Shown here: in pieces, positions 12,606 to 23,260 of the stretch
Layout of the letters: each line of letters begins with the position of its first letter
How positions within the stretch are numbered: position 1 is the first letter of the stretch
Origin: Apoda limacodes
Taxonomy: Eukaryota; Arthropoda; Insecta; Lepidoptera; Limacodidae
DNA: 64,000 bases
NCBI GenBank assembly: GCA_946406115.1
Contig: OX291553.1
Span: 5,337,001-5,401,000, forward strand
Direction: 5' to 3'
Program-made: the position numbers and the translations under genes
The notes under the pieces: generated by a model
Databases searched by the model: none
Seen by the model: the letters and a program-made list of their open reading frames with translations, nothing else
Told to the model about the DNA's origin: nothing

Positions 12606-12915
12606 GTCGGTGGTTGCCGAGGGGTTTAAATTTCACTTCACGTCCCAAGTGGCGGATGTTGGAACCCCGGGTCGGCGTGTACCAATGAGTCTTTTCTTAA
12701 TTTCTCAAGTACACTGATTAATTTATTCACACCACTTGCTTTTTGGTGAAGGAAAACATCGTGAAGAAACCTGCATACGTCAAGAAAAAAAAAATAACGT
12801 ATGTGAAGTCCACAATCCGCACTGGGCCCGCGTATGGACCTATGGCCCAATCACCCTCGCTTATGAGGGTAGGCCGTGCCCCAGCAGTGGGGATGTATGA
12901 AAGCTGGGTTATGTA
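12606..12915 (+). mobile_element. Dispersed lepidopteran-type repeat (LINE 3' end type), family L
   Basis: Contains the ordered landmarks TCGTGAAGAAACCTGCATACG, TGTGAAGTCCACAATCCGC, ACTGGGCCCGCGT, GACCTATGGCC and GCCCCAGCAGTGGGGATGTAT. I remember this order from a very common repeat of moth and butterfly genomes, usually found as 3' fragments of a LINE. It has no coding capacity. The minus-strand frame here is a shadow. The exact family name cannot be given from sequence alone. Confidence 0.65.
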
Positions 12916-14040
12916 ATTAAAGGAGGCAAAAAAACATACATATTCAAAATTTTACTTTACAATTTTGGAAACAAAATCAAAGTTTTTTAAGTTGCTTCGT
13001 GTGTAAATATTTATCGGCAGGAGCTTCATTAATATTTTTTTACATTTTCTCCCGTAAGTAGGTACCTTTGATTTTTTACTCACGTACCCATCTGACTTCT
13101 TTTTAAAAATGCTGTATATTTTATATACTGTTCAATGTTGAAAGAATTTTTGGACTTAAGAATGCTTTTCAACATTAAGTCAATTGCCCATAGGGAAGGC
13201 GGTTTGTATTTTACGGAAATTTCCCCAAAGTAAGCTAATAGGACATTCTCTGAACACGGACTCTTTTTGTTTTTGTTTCTCCAGGTACCAAAACTGGCAT
13301 ATGCGGTTAACTACCTACCTACTTGTGTTTAGGCTTCGGTGGTAACAGATTCATATTTATTTCTTGAGCCCCATTCACAATATCTGGCGGTGTCGCATTT
13401 ATATTAACCTCATCTGACGACGAATACATTTTTTATTTCTTTTGTAAGTTGTAAATAAAGAAAGTCACCAAAACAAAAATGGTGGAAACAGTGCAGCCAG
13501 CTAGCGATACCTAAAAAAATTATGAATTAAAAAATTTAGGCTAAAGCTATAACTTTTTGGGCGCTACTGTCGTTATTAGTTCACGCCATTTCAACATGGT
13601 GACTGTAGTTTTGTTTTCTACAACCAGGTCAGAAAAAATGTTGTGCCATAATTGCTGGTTGTCCTCTTAGTTCATATTTTAAACTACAGATGGCACTTTT
13701 GTGCATACTTGATATAATAAATAAAGTCTACGTACTGCTTTATCGAAGATGTAGAGCGCGCGCTGTGCGTTTAAAGACATAAAAAATAATATCGCCCGTG
13801 GTTTTCATAAAGGCTCGCTTTGCTGTGAGGAAAGAAAAAAATACGAAGAAAAAGCCTATGGGAGTAATTAAGTTCTTTGCACCCACTTTACCAGCACGCA
13901 ATGAAACTGTTTACAAGTAAGTGTGATGAAAAAATAAAAAATACTGGTAACTATATATTTTCATTATGTATAAGTTTATTCATCTATACAATTTGTAATA
14001 CATTAACAATTCAAAATGAATTTGTAAGCAGATTCATCAC
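12916..14040. other. AT-rich spacer, no gene seen
   Basis: No gene or RNA. A patch at 13740-13770 holds a GCGCGCGC run. The end of this stretch flanks the long-TIR transposon; a 30-base piece near 13910 (GTAAGTGTGATGAAAAA) recurs near 3410. Confidence 0.5.
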
Positions 14041-14220
14041 ATTACAGATCAATCAGCAAATCACTAGAGTGTTCGATAAGCCCGGTGCTCTTAACATTGG
14101 CGTCATCAATCAGATCGCTCTCGCTGCGCTTGGGACTGTAATTTATCTTCACATATAAATTACTACGTGACTCTACTCAGCCACGTCAGCGCGTCACTGT
14201 CATTACGTTTTTGCTTTACC
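14041..14220 (+). repeat. Left terminal inverted repeat of the 1.92-kb transposon
   Basis: Pairs with 15785-15963. Contains AAGCCCGGTGCTCTTAACAT and GATCGCTCTCGCTGCGCTTG, which are unusually GC-rich for the window. Confidence 0.8.
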
Positions 14221-15389
14221 AAATATCAAGTAGTGTTATAAGTATTTATATTTATTTGATAGTTATAACCCGCGACTTTGTTTTTCGGAGAATAAAAGTT
14301 TTACAACTTTATTTTTTAGACCAGAAAATGCCTTTTTTGTTTTGCAAGTTAAGCCAATATTAGTTAGTATTTGTACAAGACATATAATCATCCGAATTTT
14401 ACCCTAATAATGTTATGTGTGATATTAAGGCCTAAACATAGTTTCGGTTTGTGAACATAGGTTAAGATAAAAAGAAAATCTTTTAAAAATGCATAATTAA
14501 TGAGCTCCTGTATAAGGATCCCGGTAACAAAAATAAAAGTAGTAGGTATAAGAAATTATTGCAGTTTACTTAGAAATCCTGCGTGACGTCAGTTTTCAGA
14601 GTCGTCAATACACAGACGGATGCAAGAATAATCATATGAAGATTTGGTTTAAGTTACGCAAAAAATGGAAAATCATTTTTGAAGATTTGGTTCATTTAGG
14701 CAATCCTTTTTTGTTCATATTTTGTAGGCTTTATTAAAGTTTTTAAATCAGTTGTTTATATCGAAATAAAATAAAAGAATTCCCTTTTATAAAGTGAGCA
14801 CCTTTTTTGTATTGTTTTTAACTAAACGTAGTTCTGCAGTAACTACCTGCGATATGAAAATATTTGTATCTTAATTCTGATTCAATTTACTACTGTTAAA
14901 ATCAAAAATATATGAAAATTGCCCCTGGTTATAAATATTTTCTTATTTTTATTTTATATTAAAACATGTATTTTCATAGTTTATAAGCTTTATTTTTTTA
15001 TATTATCATGCTATAAATAAAATCATTTTTTATAAATAAAAATCTGGGCAAACCCTCGAGGAATTCGAGCTCTTGTACAAAATATTATGCCTATAAATTC
15101 ACCTGATGTGCCCAATATTTCAGAGGTTTTCAGCCACTTTATTTGATAAATTGTAACATAGTAAGTCTACCCATCGCGTTGAAGAAGGAATTCATTTTGT
15201 TACGCAAACAAGCAATTTTTCTTTACCTGGTTTACTTTAGATAATACAATAATTCTATTCATTTTGTTAAATTTAGAAAAAGACTAAAATTTAAATTTAT
15301 TTAAAATAATGTAAAAAGAATTAAAGCTCTCTTGTTATATGACATTTAACTTTATTTGTTCCAAATTAACCTATAACATTTTTTTACTC

Positions 15390-15392
<3 letters not shown>

Positions 15393-15420
<28 letters not shown>

Positions 15421-15422
15421 TA
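15393..15422. repeat. (TA)n microsatellite, about 15 units
   Basis: Uninterrupted TA dinucleotide run inside the 1.92-kb transposon. Confidence 0.95.
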
Positions 15423-15784
15423 CTGTAATATTTTTTCGAAATTTTGTCGTAAATCATTTAAAACTTTTAATAATAAATTTAATTAATTTAATTCAATATT
15501 TTAATCTCACAAAAAACAATTTATCAATCAATATTCATATCATAACGATTCGAAAATTTGACAGATTGAGCTTAGGTCCGGTAGAGTATCATCTACTTTT
15601 TTTTGGTCAGTCAGGGTTTTACGAAGTCATCGACTTAAATAAGGAACAGATAATTATCTTTCTTTTGACCACATTACCTGCAAAGTTTTTATTTGTGACA
15701 TGGTGATTGGTATAATGTTGGTGGAAGAACTTATTAGTTAGTCATAAAATAGAAAAAAAACGTATCACGAGAGATGAAAGTCGT

Positions 15785-15963
15785 GTAAATGAAAAATGTA
15801 ATAACAGTGACGTGCTGACGTGGCTAAGTAGAGACACGTAGTAATTTATATGTGAAGATAAATTACAGTCCCAAGCGCAGCGAGAGCGATCTGATTGATG
15901 ACGCCAATGTTAAGAGCACCGGGCTTATCGAACACTCTAGTGGTTTGCTGATTGATCTCTAAT
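15785..15963 (-). repeat. Right terminal inverted repeat of the 1.92-kb transposon
   Basis: Inverted copy of 14041-14220, with most differences at the inner end. Confidence 0.8.
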
Positions 15964-16288
15964 ATAATGGAACAACCTACAAATTGATTTTGATACGTGA
16001 GATATATAACAATATTTCATTGCATAGTTAAAAGAGAACACAAAAGTAAAAAAGTTTAAATCTATCACTCTCAGTTATTCTTTGTTTGCCCTTTGACCAA
16101 GTACCTATTTTCTTTTCTATTTAAGTAGAACCGTGTAATAAAAATGATTTCATCAAATTCGACTTTGAAATTTTACTCGTTTTGACTTTAAAGTACCTAC
16201 ATTAGTAATTATCTTTTTTTATCAACTCAATTATATTATTGAAGTTATTTTTGAAAGTGGACATTTATATTAGATTATTACTACATTT

Positions 16289-16606
16289 GCCAAGTGCGAG
16301 TCGGACTCACGCACGAAGGGTTGTATAAAAACGGCAATTATATATTTGTTTTATTTTAATTTAATTTTTTATTTTTAAAGTGACAAGATAACTAAATATT
16401 CTGTGAATATTTTAAGCGTCTACCTGTTGCTGTTATCAATATCGAGCGAAATCAAGCAAAAAAATAACGATTGTTATATGGGACCACCTTAAATATTGAC
16501 TTTATTCTGTTTTTTAGTATTTTTCGTTAAAGCGACAACAGAAATAGATCTTCTTTTTAAATTTTAACTATCAGTGACAGACGGACGGACGAAACCCTAA
16601 AAAGCG
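16289..16606 (-). mobile_element. GGTTCCGTAC-type dispersed repeat (family P), copy A
   Basis: Starts GCCAAGTGCGAGTCGGACTC. It continues through AAAACGGCAA, TTTTAAAGTGAC, GCGTCTACCTGTTGCTGTTA and GACAGACGGACGGACG to AAACCCTAAAAA. The same ordered landmarks occur at 46206-46611 in this orientation and at 33857-34314 and 37078-38049 in the opposite one. No coding capacity. Transposon class unknown to me. Confidence 0.75.
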
Positions 16607-18214
16607 TTTTTTTTTTTGCGACATCATTATTGGCTAGTAAATTGTTTTTGTTAAGCGTAAGTTGTCCTTAAAAAATAATAAAGTTCACTTTAAAAAATTA
16701 GCTATTAAGATTCAAATCTAAAAAAAAACTTAAAAATAAAACAATTGGTCACAGAAACAGTTTTCTTGTATCTTCTATGGTTTTGGATTTTGCCATATTG
16801 ACCCAGTAAAAATCACTGTATTAGAATCAAAATGATTTTTAGTTTTGAATTAACTATGAACGAAATGTAGTCTGACCCGTTGGTTTCATAATTACGGCTT
16901 ACGGTTACACAAAGGAGGGTCTATGAAATTCACTGAATATCAGATTAGGGTGTAATTAAGTCTTGCGGGAATCCACGTTATGATGCTGAAGTGCAATGAG
17001 GTTTTGCTAAACAAAGCAGATTAGAGTATTTCTCGAGTCATTAAATACTTAAACTAACAACATAACACAGAAAATAGGTTAATGTGTATACAGATAATGG
17101 TAGTGTCCCCAAGATTTTTTATTGATTTGTAAAGTCTAAAAAAGTATACATAACTCTTAGTTCTTTTTGTTAAATTGCAGAAATAAAAGAAATGAGTTTA
17201 AAAATAATGGGAGTTTCAAAAATAAATAAGACACAAATAATATTTATGATTGCACAGAAATTATGGATTTGTCACTCTTATTGTGGCCATGAGCATCACT
17301 ACTTTTTCAGTAAGTGGGTAAAACTTATTCATAAAAGTGGGAAATCTCTTAAACCTGAGGCAATTACTCAAAACCTAAAACTTAAAACTGTTGTTTAAAA
17401 TTAAAATTGATTTAATGTCGTTGATGTTTTGTTTAAAAAAATAACAATCCTAACGTAACATAACTAAATCTACAATCACTTTTATGTCAAGTAAAATTTT
17501 ATACGAACCGGGAAAAAGATCTGTTGATGCATTGAGCATTAACAGATTTCGCTCTTTGACTAAAAAAACCTACAAAATAGTAGTTGTACTAATACTTAAT
17601 AATAATTCTTATAAATTATTTCAATAATTAATTATTTAAATAAATAAACCGTTTCGTTTGATTATAGTTTAGAAATTGAACCGTAAAATAATTGTATCCA
17701 TCCTTGTGTGAAATAAATTGCTGTTTCTTGTTTGCATAAAACTCGCCGGTCAAACGGAATTTAATTCCAATTCTAATTTATTTACAAGGACTGTTTACAA
17801 AACATTACAAAAACTAACTAAATAAACAGTTATTACAAATCAACTGATTTAAAACATTCTTGTTTTCTGTTTATAATAAATTTTGTAACAGTTTTGGATT
17901 AAAGTCATGTTTTAGGTTAAAGGTTTTCCACAAACAAGTACGTTTATTTTCATCTGTTCTGTCATATCTGTTTATAATAATTTATTATAAATAAAACCAA
18001 GTATTAGTCATTTTTAAATGAACGTACATACATTCCTCTTGTCACTGACATCAAAACCAGGATGATTATTTTTGCTCAACTTTGGATAAATTGCTTTAGA
18101 TGGGCGACTTTGAGAACTCGAACAACTTTTATCACTTATATATGTAAAGCTAGTGATATATTTTACATATCAGACGATTTAATGGCCAACAAATTCCCTT
18201 ACCACATGCATAAC
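16607..18214. other. AT-rich spacer, no gene seen
   Basis: About 1.6 kb without a recognisable gene or element. Confidence 0.6.
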
Positions 18215-18360
18215 AATAACTGAATTCCACGTGGACGATCTATAGCTACAGCTACAGCTTACTAAACCTATATTTTCTACTATATTCAAGGAGTTGACGT
18301 AGCGATTCCACACCCATAACTAAATTCAGCACGGGCGGAGCCGCAGGTAAAAACTAATAT
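18215..18360 (-). mobile_element. Two CTAG-family repeat fragments
   Basis: Near 18222, ACTGAATTCCACGTGG, and near 18318, ATAACTAAATTCAGCACGGGCGGAGCCGC, are the reverse complements of the head motif shared by repeats at 18.8, 30.2, 37.5 and 56.0 kb (CTAGC...GCGGCTTCGCCCGC...TTAGTTAT). Only heads survive. Between them sits a short TAGCTACAGCTACAGC repeat. Confidence 0.5.
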
Positions 18361-18819
18361 AACAAAAAAGAACTATCAAAACAGTGTCTTGTAACTTTGA
18401 ATCAGTAAACCTAACATCGAAATGTAACGCGAGGTGTTGGTTCATCTTATATCGTTGTTTATCCGAATAAATGTGTTAATTTGTATTCGAGTTGCATTCC
18501 TTAACCATCGTCGAGGGATGCGATGTTGTCGAGCAATTATCGTGATGATGGTAACAAACTGAACATGACGAAAATATATTTACTTTTTCTTTTTAGTAAA
18601 TAAATAGGTTACACAAATTCTCACACAAACATCGACGACACAAGTCTAGGGTCAAATTAAATACCTAGATTCCTAAGATTCCTATATTTGACTTATTAGA
18701 AGTTGACGCTCTGCGCTCGTGTGCATAAAACCGTATAAAGAAAAACATCCAGACTTTCGCATGTATAATAATAAAGGGATAACTGGTAATTGAGGATAGC
18801 TGGTACCTAATTAATGAAT

Positions 18820-19090
18820 TTTGCCAGCGGCTCCACCCACCCTAAATTCGGTTATCGGCGTGGAACTCCGTCATTAACTTATGAAGTTTGTTAAAGCAAT
18901 TCGTTTAAGCTTATGTTGTTATTTCCGCGGGAACTTTTTACGGGATCAAAACTATTATATATTCTTCCCCGGGACTCAAACTATCTCCATACCAAATTTC
19001 ATCCAAATCGGTTCATTTATGAGTAATTACGAAGTAACAAACAGACAGGCATACAAACAAACTGTTGCAATTTTTTTGCATATTTTTAGT
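18820..19090 (+). mobile_element. CTAG-family repeat, truncated copy
   Basis: Head GCCAGCGGCTCCACCCACCC, then GGTTATCGGCGTGGAA, CGCGGGAACTTTTTACGGGA, CCAAATTTCATCCAAATCGG and AACAGACAGGCATACAAAC. This order is typical of the family, which ends in related copies with TATTAGTATAGAT. The 80-codon frame across it is a chance reading of the repeat. The class may be the 3' region of an RTE-type LINE or a Helitron relative; I cannot decide. Confidence 0.6.
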
Positions 19091-20024
19091 AATAAGTCAA
19101 AACTATGTCTCATAAAATTATAAAAATAATAATTTAGGAATGTGTATAAGTCTCAGTTAGGTCCCAGTATATAAGGTTATATTGTTGTTCTTGATACAGA
19201 ACCCTTAAAACGTAGGTAATTATCAATTTCCCATAAAGCCCATCGTTCGTTGAACCAGTAACCGTTAGCAATCGGTAGAAAAGAAACGTTCCTGAGTAGT
19301 GGCCCTAGAATGGTCTCCTATATCGGGTATACAAAACACCTGCCATCTACAAAAAAACCACTCCAGTAAAATTGTAAAACGATCAACTTTTTTAGTTTCC
19401 ATGAACTTTAAAAACCATTCAAAGACCATATTAAGGCTTCAATTAAAACATGTTCATTTGAAAGAAGTAAGTTTTAGTAACTATAAAATAAGACTTAATC
19501 CACCAAATCCAACTTATATGAGACCAAATAAGTACCGAATTTCAGATTGCCATTATTACCAGAATTCTCTAGAACGTTCGACAAAATTAAAGGCAAGACG
19601 TGACTCGATTATGAATTTGAGTTAAATTGCTTTTACTAACGAGAACATTTCACGTGAAGTCATGTGCCTATTAATCTATTTTATAATTAAAGAAGAAATT
19701 AAGAAATAAATTTAATTTCCATTTTATTTATGATTTATATTTCAATGAAATTAAAATAACCAATCGGCATTTATATAGCATTTTCAAACTTTAATACATT
19801 TAATACAAAAAATTAAATAAGGTATGTAATTACAGTATAAACCTGCGACAGCACCTGACAAGAAAGAGCACCAGTCTTGCAAAATTATGGTCCATACTAA
19901 AAAAAAATTTTTTCTTGCAACTACATCATCGAAAAAAAATATTGTGAGAGTCCTTATAGTAAGTTTTTTTTAAAACATTTTAATGGCACTTAACTGATAC
20001 TAATATATGGGTATATTATATTTT
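19091..20024. other. AT-rich spacer, no gene seen
   Basis: Contains a 108-codon frame (19299-19625) rich in lysine, asparagine and serine without a recognisable domain; taken as chance. Confidence 0.5.
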
Positions 20025-20172
20025 ATGGTTCCGCAGCCAAATGACAAAAACGGAGCCCTGATAAATTCGACATGCCCGTCCATCCGTATGTCACAACCTT
20101 ATAATTCCGCCGTCTTTGGATAGATTCTTATGACATTTTATAGACGTGTGTCTTTGTGAACCACCAAACATA
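20025..20172 (+). mobile_element. Dispersed repeat family R (GGTTCCGCAGCCAAATG type), copy 1
   Basis: GGTTCCGCAGCCAAATGACA, AAAACGGAGCCCT, ATTCGACATGCCCGTCCATC and GTATGTCACAACC, then GTGTGTCTTTGTGAACCAC. A degenerate inverted relative lies at 27293-27384. It resembles a common insect repeat with runs of CCGTCCGTC. Distinct from family P. Confidence 0.55.
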
Positions 20173-21301
20173 TATGTTATGTAAATTGAGAACAAAATTT
20201 TTTAGGGAAGCTAAAAAAATGAATAGGCTTTTTAAATATATGCTATCTTTAAGATATACGCAATAATTATTTATTAACGCTAGTTGTCTAGATCTATCAT
20301 TATTTCAAGTTACTGCTATACTTAGATTAAAAAACCTCTGTGACAAATGAATGGATAGACTTCACTTCGACTACGACATAAATTCATACTTCATTTCAAA
20401 TATTTTATATTGGCTACATTACTGTGTATACGTGACAGTAAAAACAAGGATGATGCTATATCTACCTAAGCGTAAGTGAGTAGTGCAGCTACATCTCAAC
20501 TTACTGAGATTTTCATTGAAATACATGAAATAAATTAATAGTTTATTGTTCATCATTGTTATCAAAAAAATAGTTTTTACTCGGAGTCTAAAGTACTATC
20601 ACGGCTATTCTTTGGCAAAGTTGTAAATAAATGGCACTTAGAACTTTAAAGATTTCTTTGTAAAAGTTAAAAAAAAGTGAATGATTGAATTGAAAAAGAG
20701 TGAAGGGTCACTTTAGATTTTTTTTTTCTATTTAGCAAATTTTTTTCAGTCTCCGGATTCGCTAAGCAGATCCCGAGACACCTATGCCAAAAAAAAAAAT
20801 TGGTAGTATAGCCTTTCAACGCACGATTTCACCTACATTGTATATCATTTATACCGATCCGGACAATAAGGGCGACCTGAGTGTTACATTTTCAATTTAA
20901 TCCATTCATTAAATATTTAATAATACAGACCTTTTTTATAATGTATTTTTTTTTATACATCATACATATTTAATGAACTTAGTTCTCAGCTTTAGTGTTT
21001 AACATTCCTATTTAACTTTGTACAACGGCGGGTGGTTTACGTGAAGTGTCGTGTAAGACGTGTAAGACGAGATAATATTAATTTAATACACGTGCTATGT
21101 AAATGTTACACGAGTTTATTATGAGATGAGGAACTTTGTTAGCTTTACTTGATACTTTATATGATTATTGCGTAGCCAAGAATATGAGAATTAATTTTTA
21201 ATAACAGTAACTTAACTGGTTTATACCTATGCGTTGTAAAACTGAACGTTACTTAGTAGGTGAGTAGTATGAGGTAGTAGCCATGAGAATGTAAACATTT
21301 G
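20173..21301. other. AT-rich spacer, no gene seen
   Basis: No gene. A short tandem GTGTAAGAC pair lies near 21050. Confidence 0.6.
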
Positions 21302-21400
21302 TGTTTTTCTTGACTGTGGGTGTTTTCGATGTATAAAATGTAGGTTTGTATTAAAAACGTGTATCAGTATTTATATCAATAAGATTTATATGTTTGGGAA
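21302..21400 (+). repeat. SINE family S, body fragment
   Basis: GTTTTTCTTGACTGTGGGTG followed by TTTTCGATGTATAAAA matches the body of the SINE at 6222-6510. The tRNA-like head is missing. Confidence 0.6.
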
Positions 21401-21944
21401 TATAAAAAAATAGTTACACCTACGCATATTTATAATATTTTTATGTTTATCAGTACATCTATCACTTCTTGAGTGACAAATAAAATAAAATAAAGGATAT
21501 ATTAATGACAATGTATTTTCACAGATATTTCTACTTTTTAGTCATCGTCAGTGCGACTATGCTTAACTTATGTAATAATAAATTAATTCACATTAAATGG
21601 TTTTTTTTTTTAACATAAGTCGAAATATCTGTAAAAACACATTTGAATTTTCGTCAGCAGAGTTAGGTCTTTAACCCTGTAACTTTTGTGTAACGCAATA
21701 TTTATATAAATGACAGTGTTGCCAAAATTAAAAAAAAACTTTCTGTCAGATTAACTTAAGGTTACACAATAATTAATCACACATTTAATGAACAGAATGG
21801 TCAGTTAAAATTTAAGGATATGAATTTTAATTGATTACTGGCAATGTTGTTACTCTTTAAGTTTTCTCTCTTGCAATAATAATTCTACATTAATTTAATG
21901 TAATTGCCTTTTCAAACGTAATAAATTTGAATTCGTATGATAAC
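21401..21944. other. AT-rich spacer, no gene seen
   Basis: No gene or RNA visible. The SINE tail may extend to about 21490. Confidence 0.5.
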
Positions 21945-22052
21945 TTCCAGATTAAAACAGTTGTAGCGGAAAATAGGTTATGCCAAAAGCAAATTACTTT
22001 GTTACGGGTTGAAAATTAACAAACCACATATCCAGCGATTGCTTAATTTTTG
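21945..22052 (+). repeat. Dispersed repeat Y, copy 1
   Basis: GTTGTAGCGGAAAATAGGTT, then TATGCCAAAAGCAAAT, GGTTGAAAATTAAC and AACCACATATCCAGCGATTG recur with substitutions at 26447-26550 in the same orientation. Unknown class. Confidence 0.65.
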
Positions 22053-22319
22053 GCTTTTTCTGGACTAAATATATTTAAATTTTGGATAATTATTTTAGTT
22101 TATGGTCTATTCCGTCGAAGAATGGGAAGATTTCTACGACTCGGTCCGATACCTCTTGCCACTACCTCTTGCTAGCATCAGTATTCCTACTGTCCTGGAA
22201 TACAGTACGTTATTATTATAATATTTAAACAAGATTTACCGGTCTTGCCGCAATACTTTTAAATTTCTAATATTCCGACATGATGACAGGGTAAACGCTG
22301 ATCCTCGGAATGTTAAGAC
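22053..22319. other. Spacer, no gene seen
   Basis: Moderately GC-rich patch near 22115-22200 without a recognisable reading frame. Confidence 0.4.
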
Positions 22320-23260
22320 GGGTATGTTGACACTCTTTTTCTGGGTTGTAAATCCTCATGGATCATGTCGGACTTTTATCTACTAAAACCAACGGTGTTC
22401 CTGCTCGTGCCTTTACGGTTAGACCACGGGAACACTTAAATACGCTGCTGGCCGTTACGCCTCCGGTGGCAGCATGATCAGTTGCCGATCCGAAACAGTG
22501 CCACCTCCTCTCCCCTTCCGGAGATGCCGTGCTCACATGGCTCACCGAACACATGACTCTGCATCTCTTTTCTCTGACGTGGGTGAACGAGAGGCTTCCC
22601 CGAGCCACCCGCCCGGGCCTCGGCTAGAGCAGCAGTAACATCCTCCCTACTGCATTTACGGTGCAGTACCGCTGTGGCCGTGGTAAACAGGCTGAATGGC
22701 AACAAAACACCAACACAACTCTTCCAACGCAGCTCCACTCCGAACGTGGTGGAAAAAATGAGAAAACTGCAGAGCGACCCTGCCAAGGCCACGGAGAAGC
22801 GGTAACGTAATACTGACACAACTCTTTTACCGCGACCCCGCCTTGGCCGTAAATGGAAGGAAGCCGAGACACCCCCTTCCCACTACAGCCCACCGGCTAG
22901 CCACAAGCACCCTCTGCATCCGAGCTAGCCCACGCCTTGGCCTCCGGGGGACAGCACAAAGAGTTAACAAGCGGCGCAAATTGCCTTTATGGAAAACTAT
23001 GTTTTTGAGTGCCACTGTCGAAGGTCCATGTATTCCATCAGCTAATGTATGGTCAAAATTTATATCTCCACGACTAGTCGCTGCCACTGGTGACAAGAGA
23101 GCTAGATCTTTCCTCGCACAAAGGATTAATATTCTGCCACACGCTGAGAAAGGCACGCAATGGACAGGCTCACTCAGTGTAGTTTCTTATGGTGAAACTG
23201 ATTCAAATGTTTCTTATACAAACCTCATTGCATCGAATAACAATAAAATATGAATATATT
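22320..23260 (-). mobile_element. GC-rich block, probable LINE 3' end (R1-like?), minus strand
   Basis: A sharp GC-rich island in AT-rich DNA, open in several frames on both strands because stop codons are rare in it. Read on the minus strand, the left end contains GGTTTTAGTAGATAAAAGTC, CGACATGATCCATGAGGATT and TACAACCCAGAAAAAGAGTG. That order resembles the 3' untranslated ends of lepidopteran R1-type LINEs. The overlapping frames of 81-136 codons are therefore probably not genes. The right part (22980-23260) is less GC-rich and on the plus strand has a protein-like frame with SATVEGPCIPSANVWSKF. I do not recognise it, and it could be a separate remnant. Confidence 0.4.

Larger units (their letters stand above)
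14041..15963. mobile_element. Non-autonomous DNA transposon with long terminal inverted repeats (~1.92 kb)
   Basis: Two inverted arms of about 180 bases, 14041-14220 and 15785-15963, enclose about 1.56 kb of AT-rich DNA. The outer ends read AGATCAATCAGCAAA and its reverse complement TTTGCTGATTGATCT. Alignment by eye gives about nine mismatches over about 178 positions, roughly 95% identity. The interior has no transposase remnant and carries a TA microsatellite. The superfamily is not clear: an ATTA-like sequence lies at both outer edges, but I cannot define a target duplication. Frames crossing the left arm are not genes. Confidence 0.75.

Noticed and set aside
14041..14060. PIF/Harbinger assignment of the long-TIR element from TTA/TAA at its edges
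   Set aside because: The two edge triplets are mirror images (TTA and TAA), not a direct duplication as that superfamily would leave.
13877..14158. 93-codon frame entering the long-TIR transposon
   Set aside because: Half of it lies in the left inverted repeat; no conserved protein wording.
19299..19625. 108-codon plus-strand frame
   Set aside because: AT-driven composition, no recognisable motif, no supporting signals.
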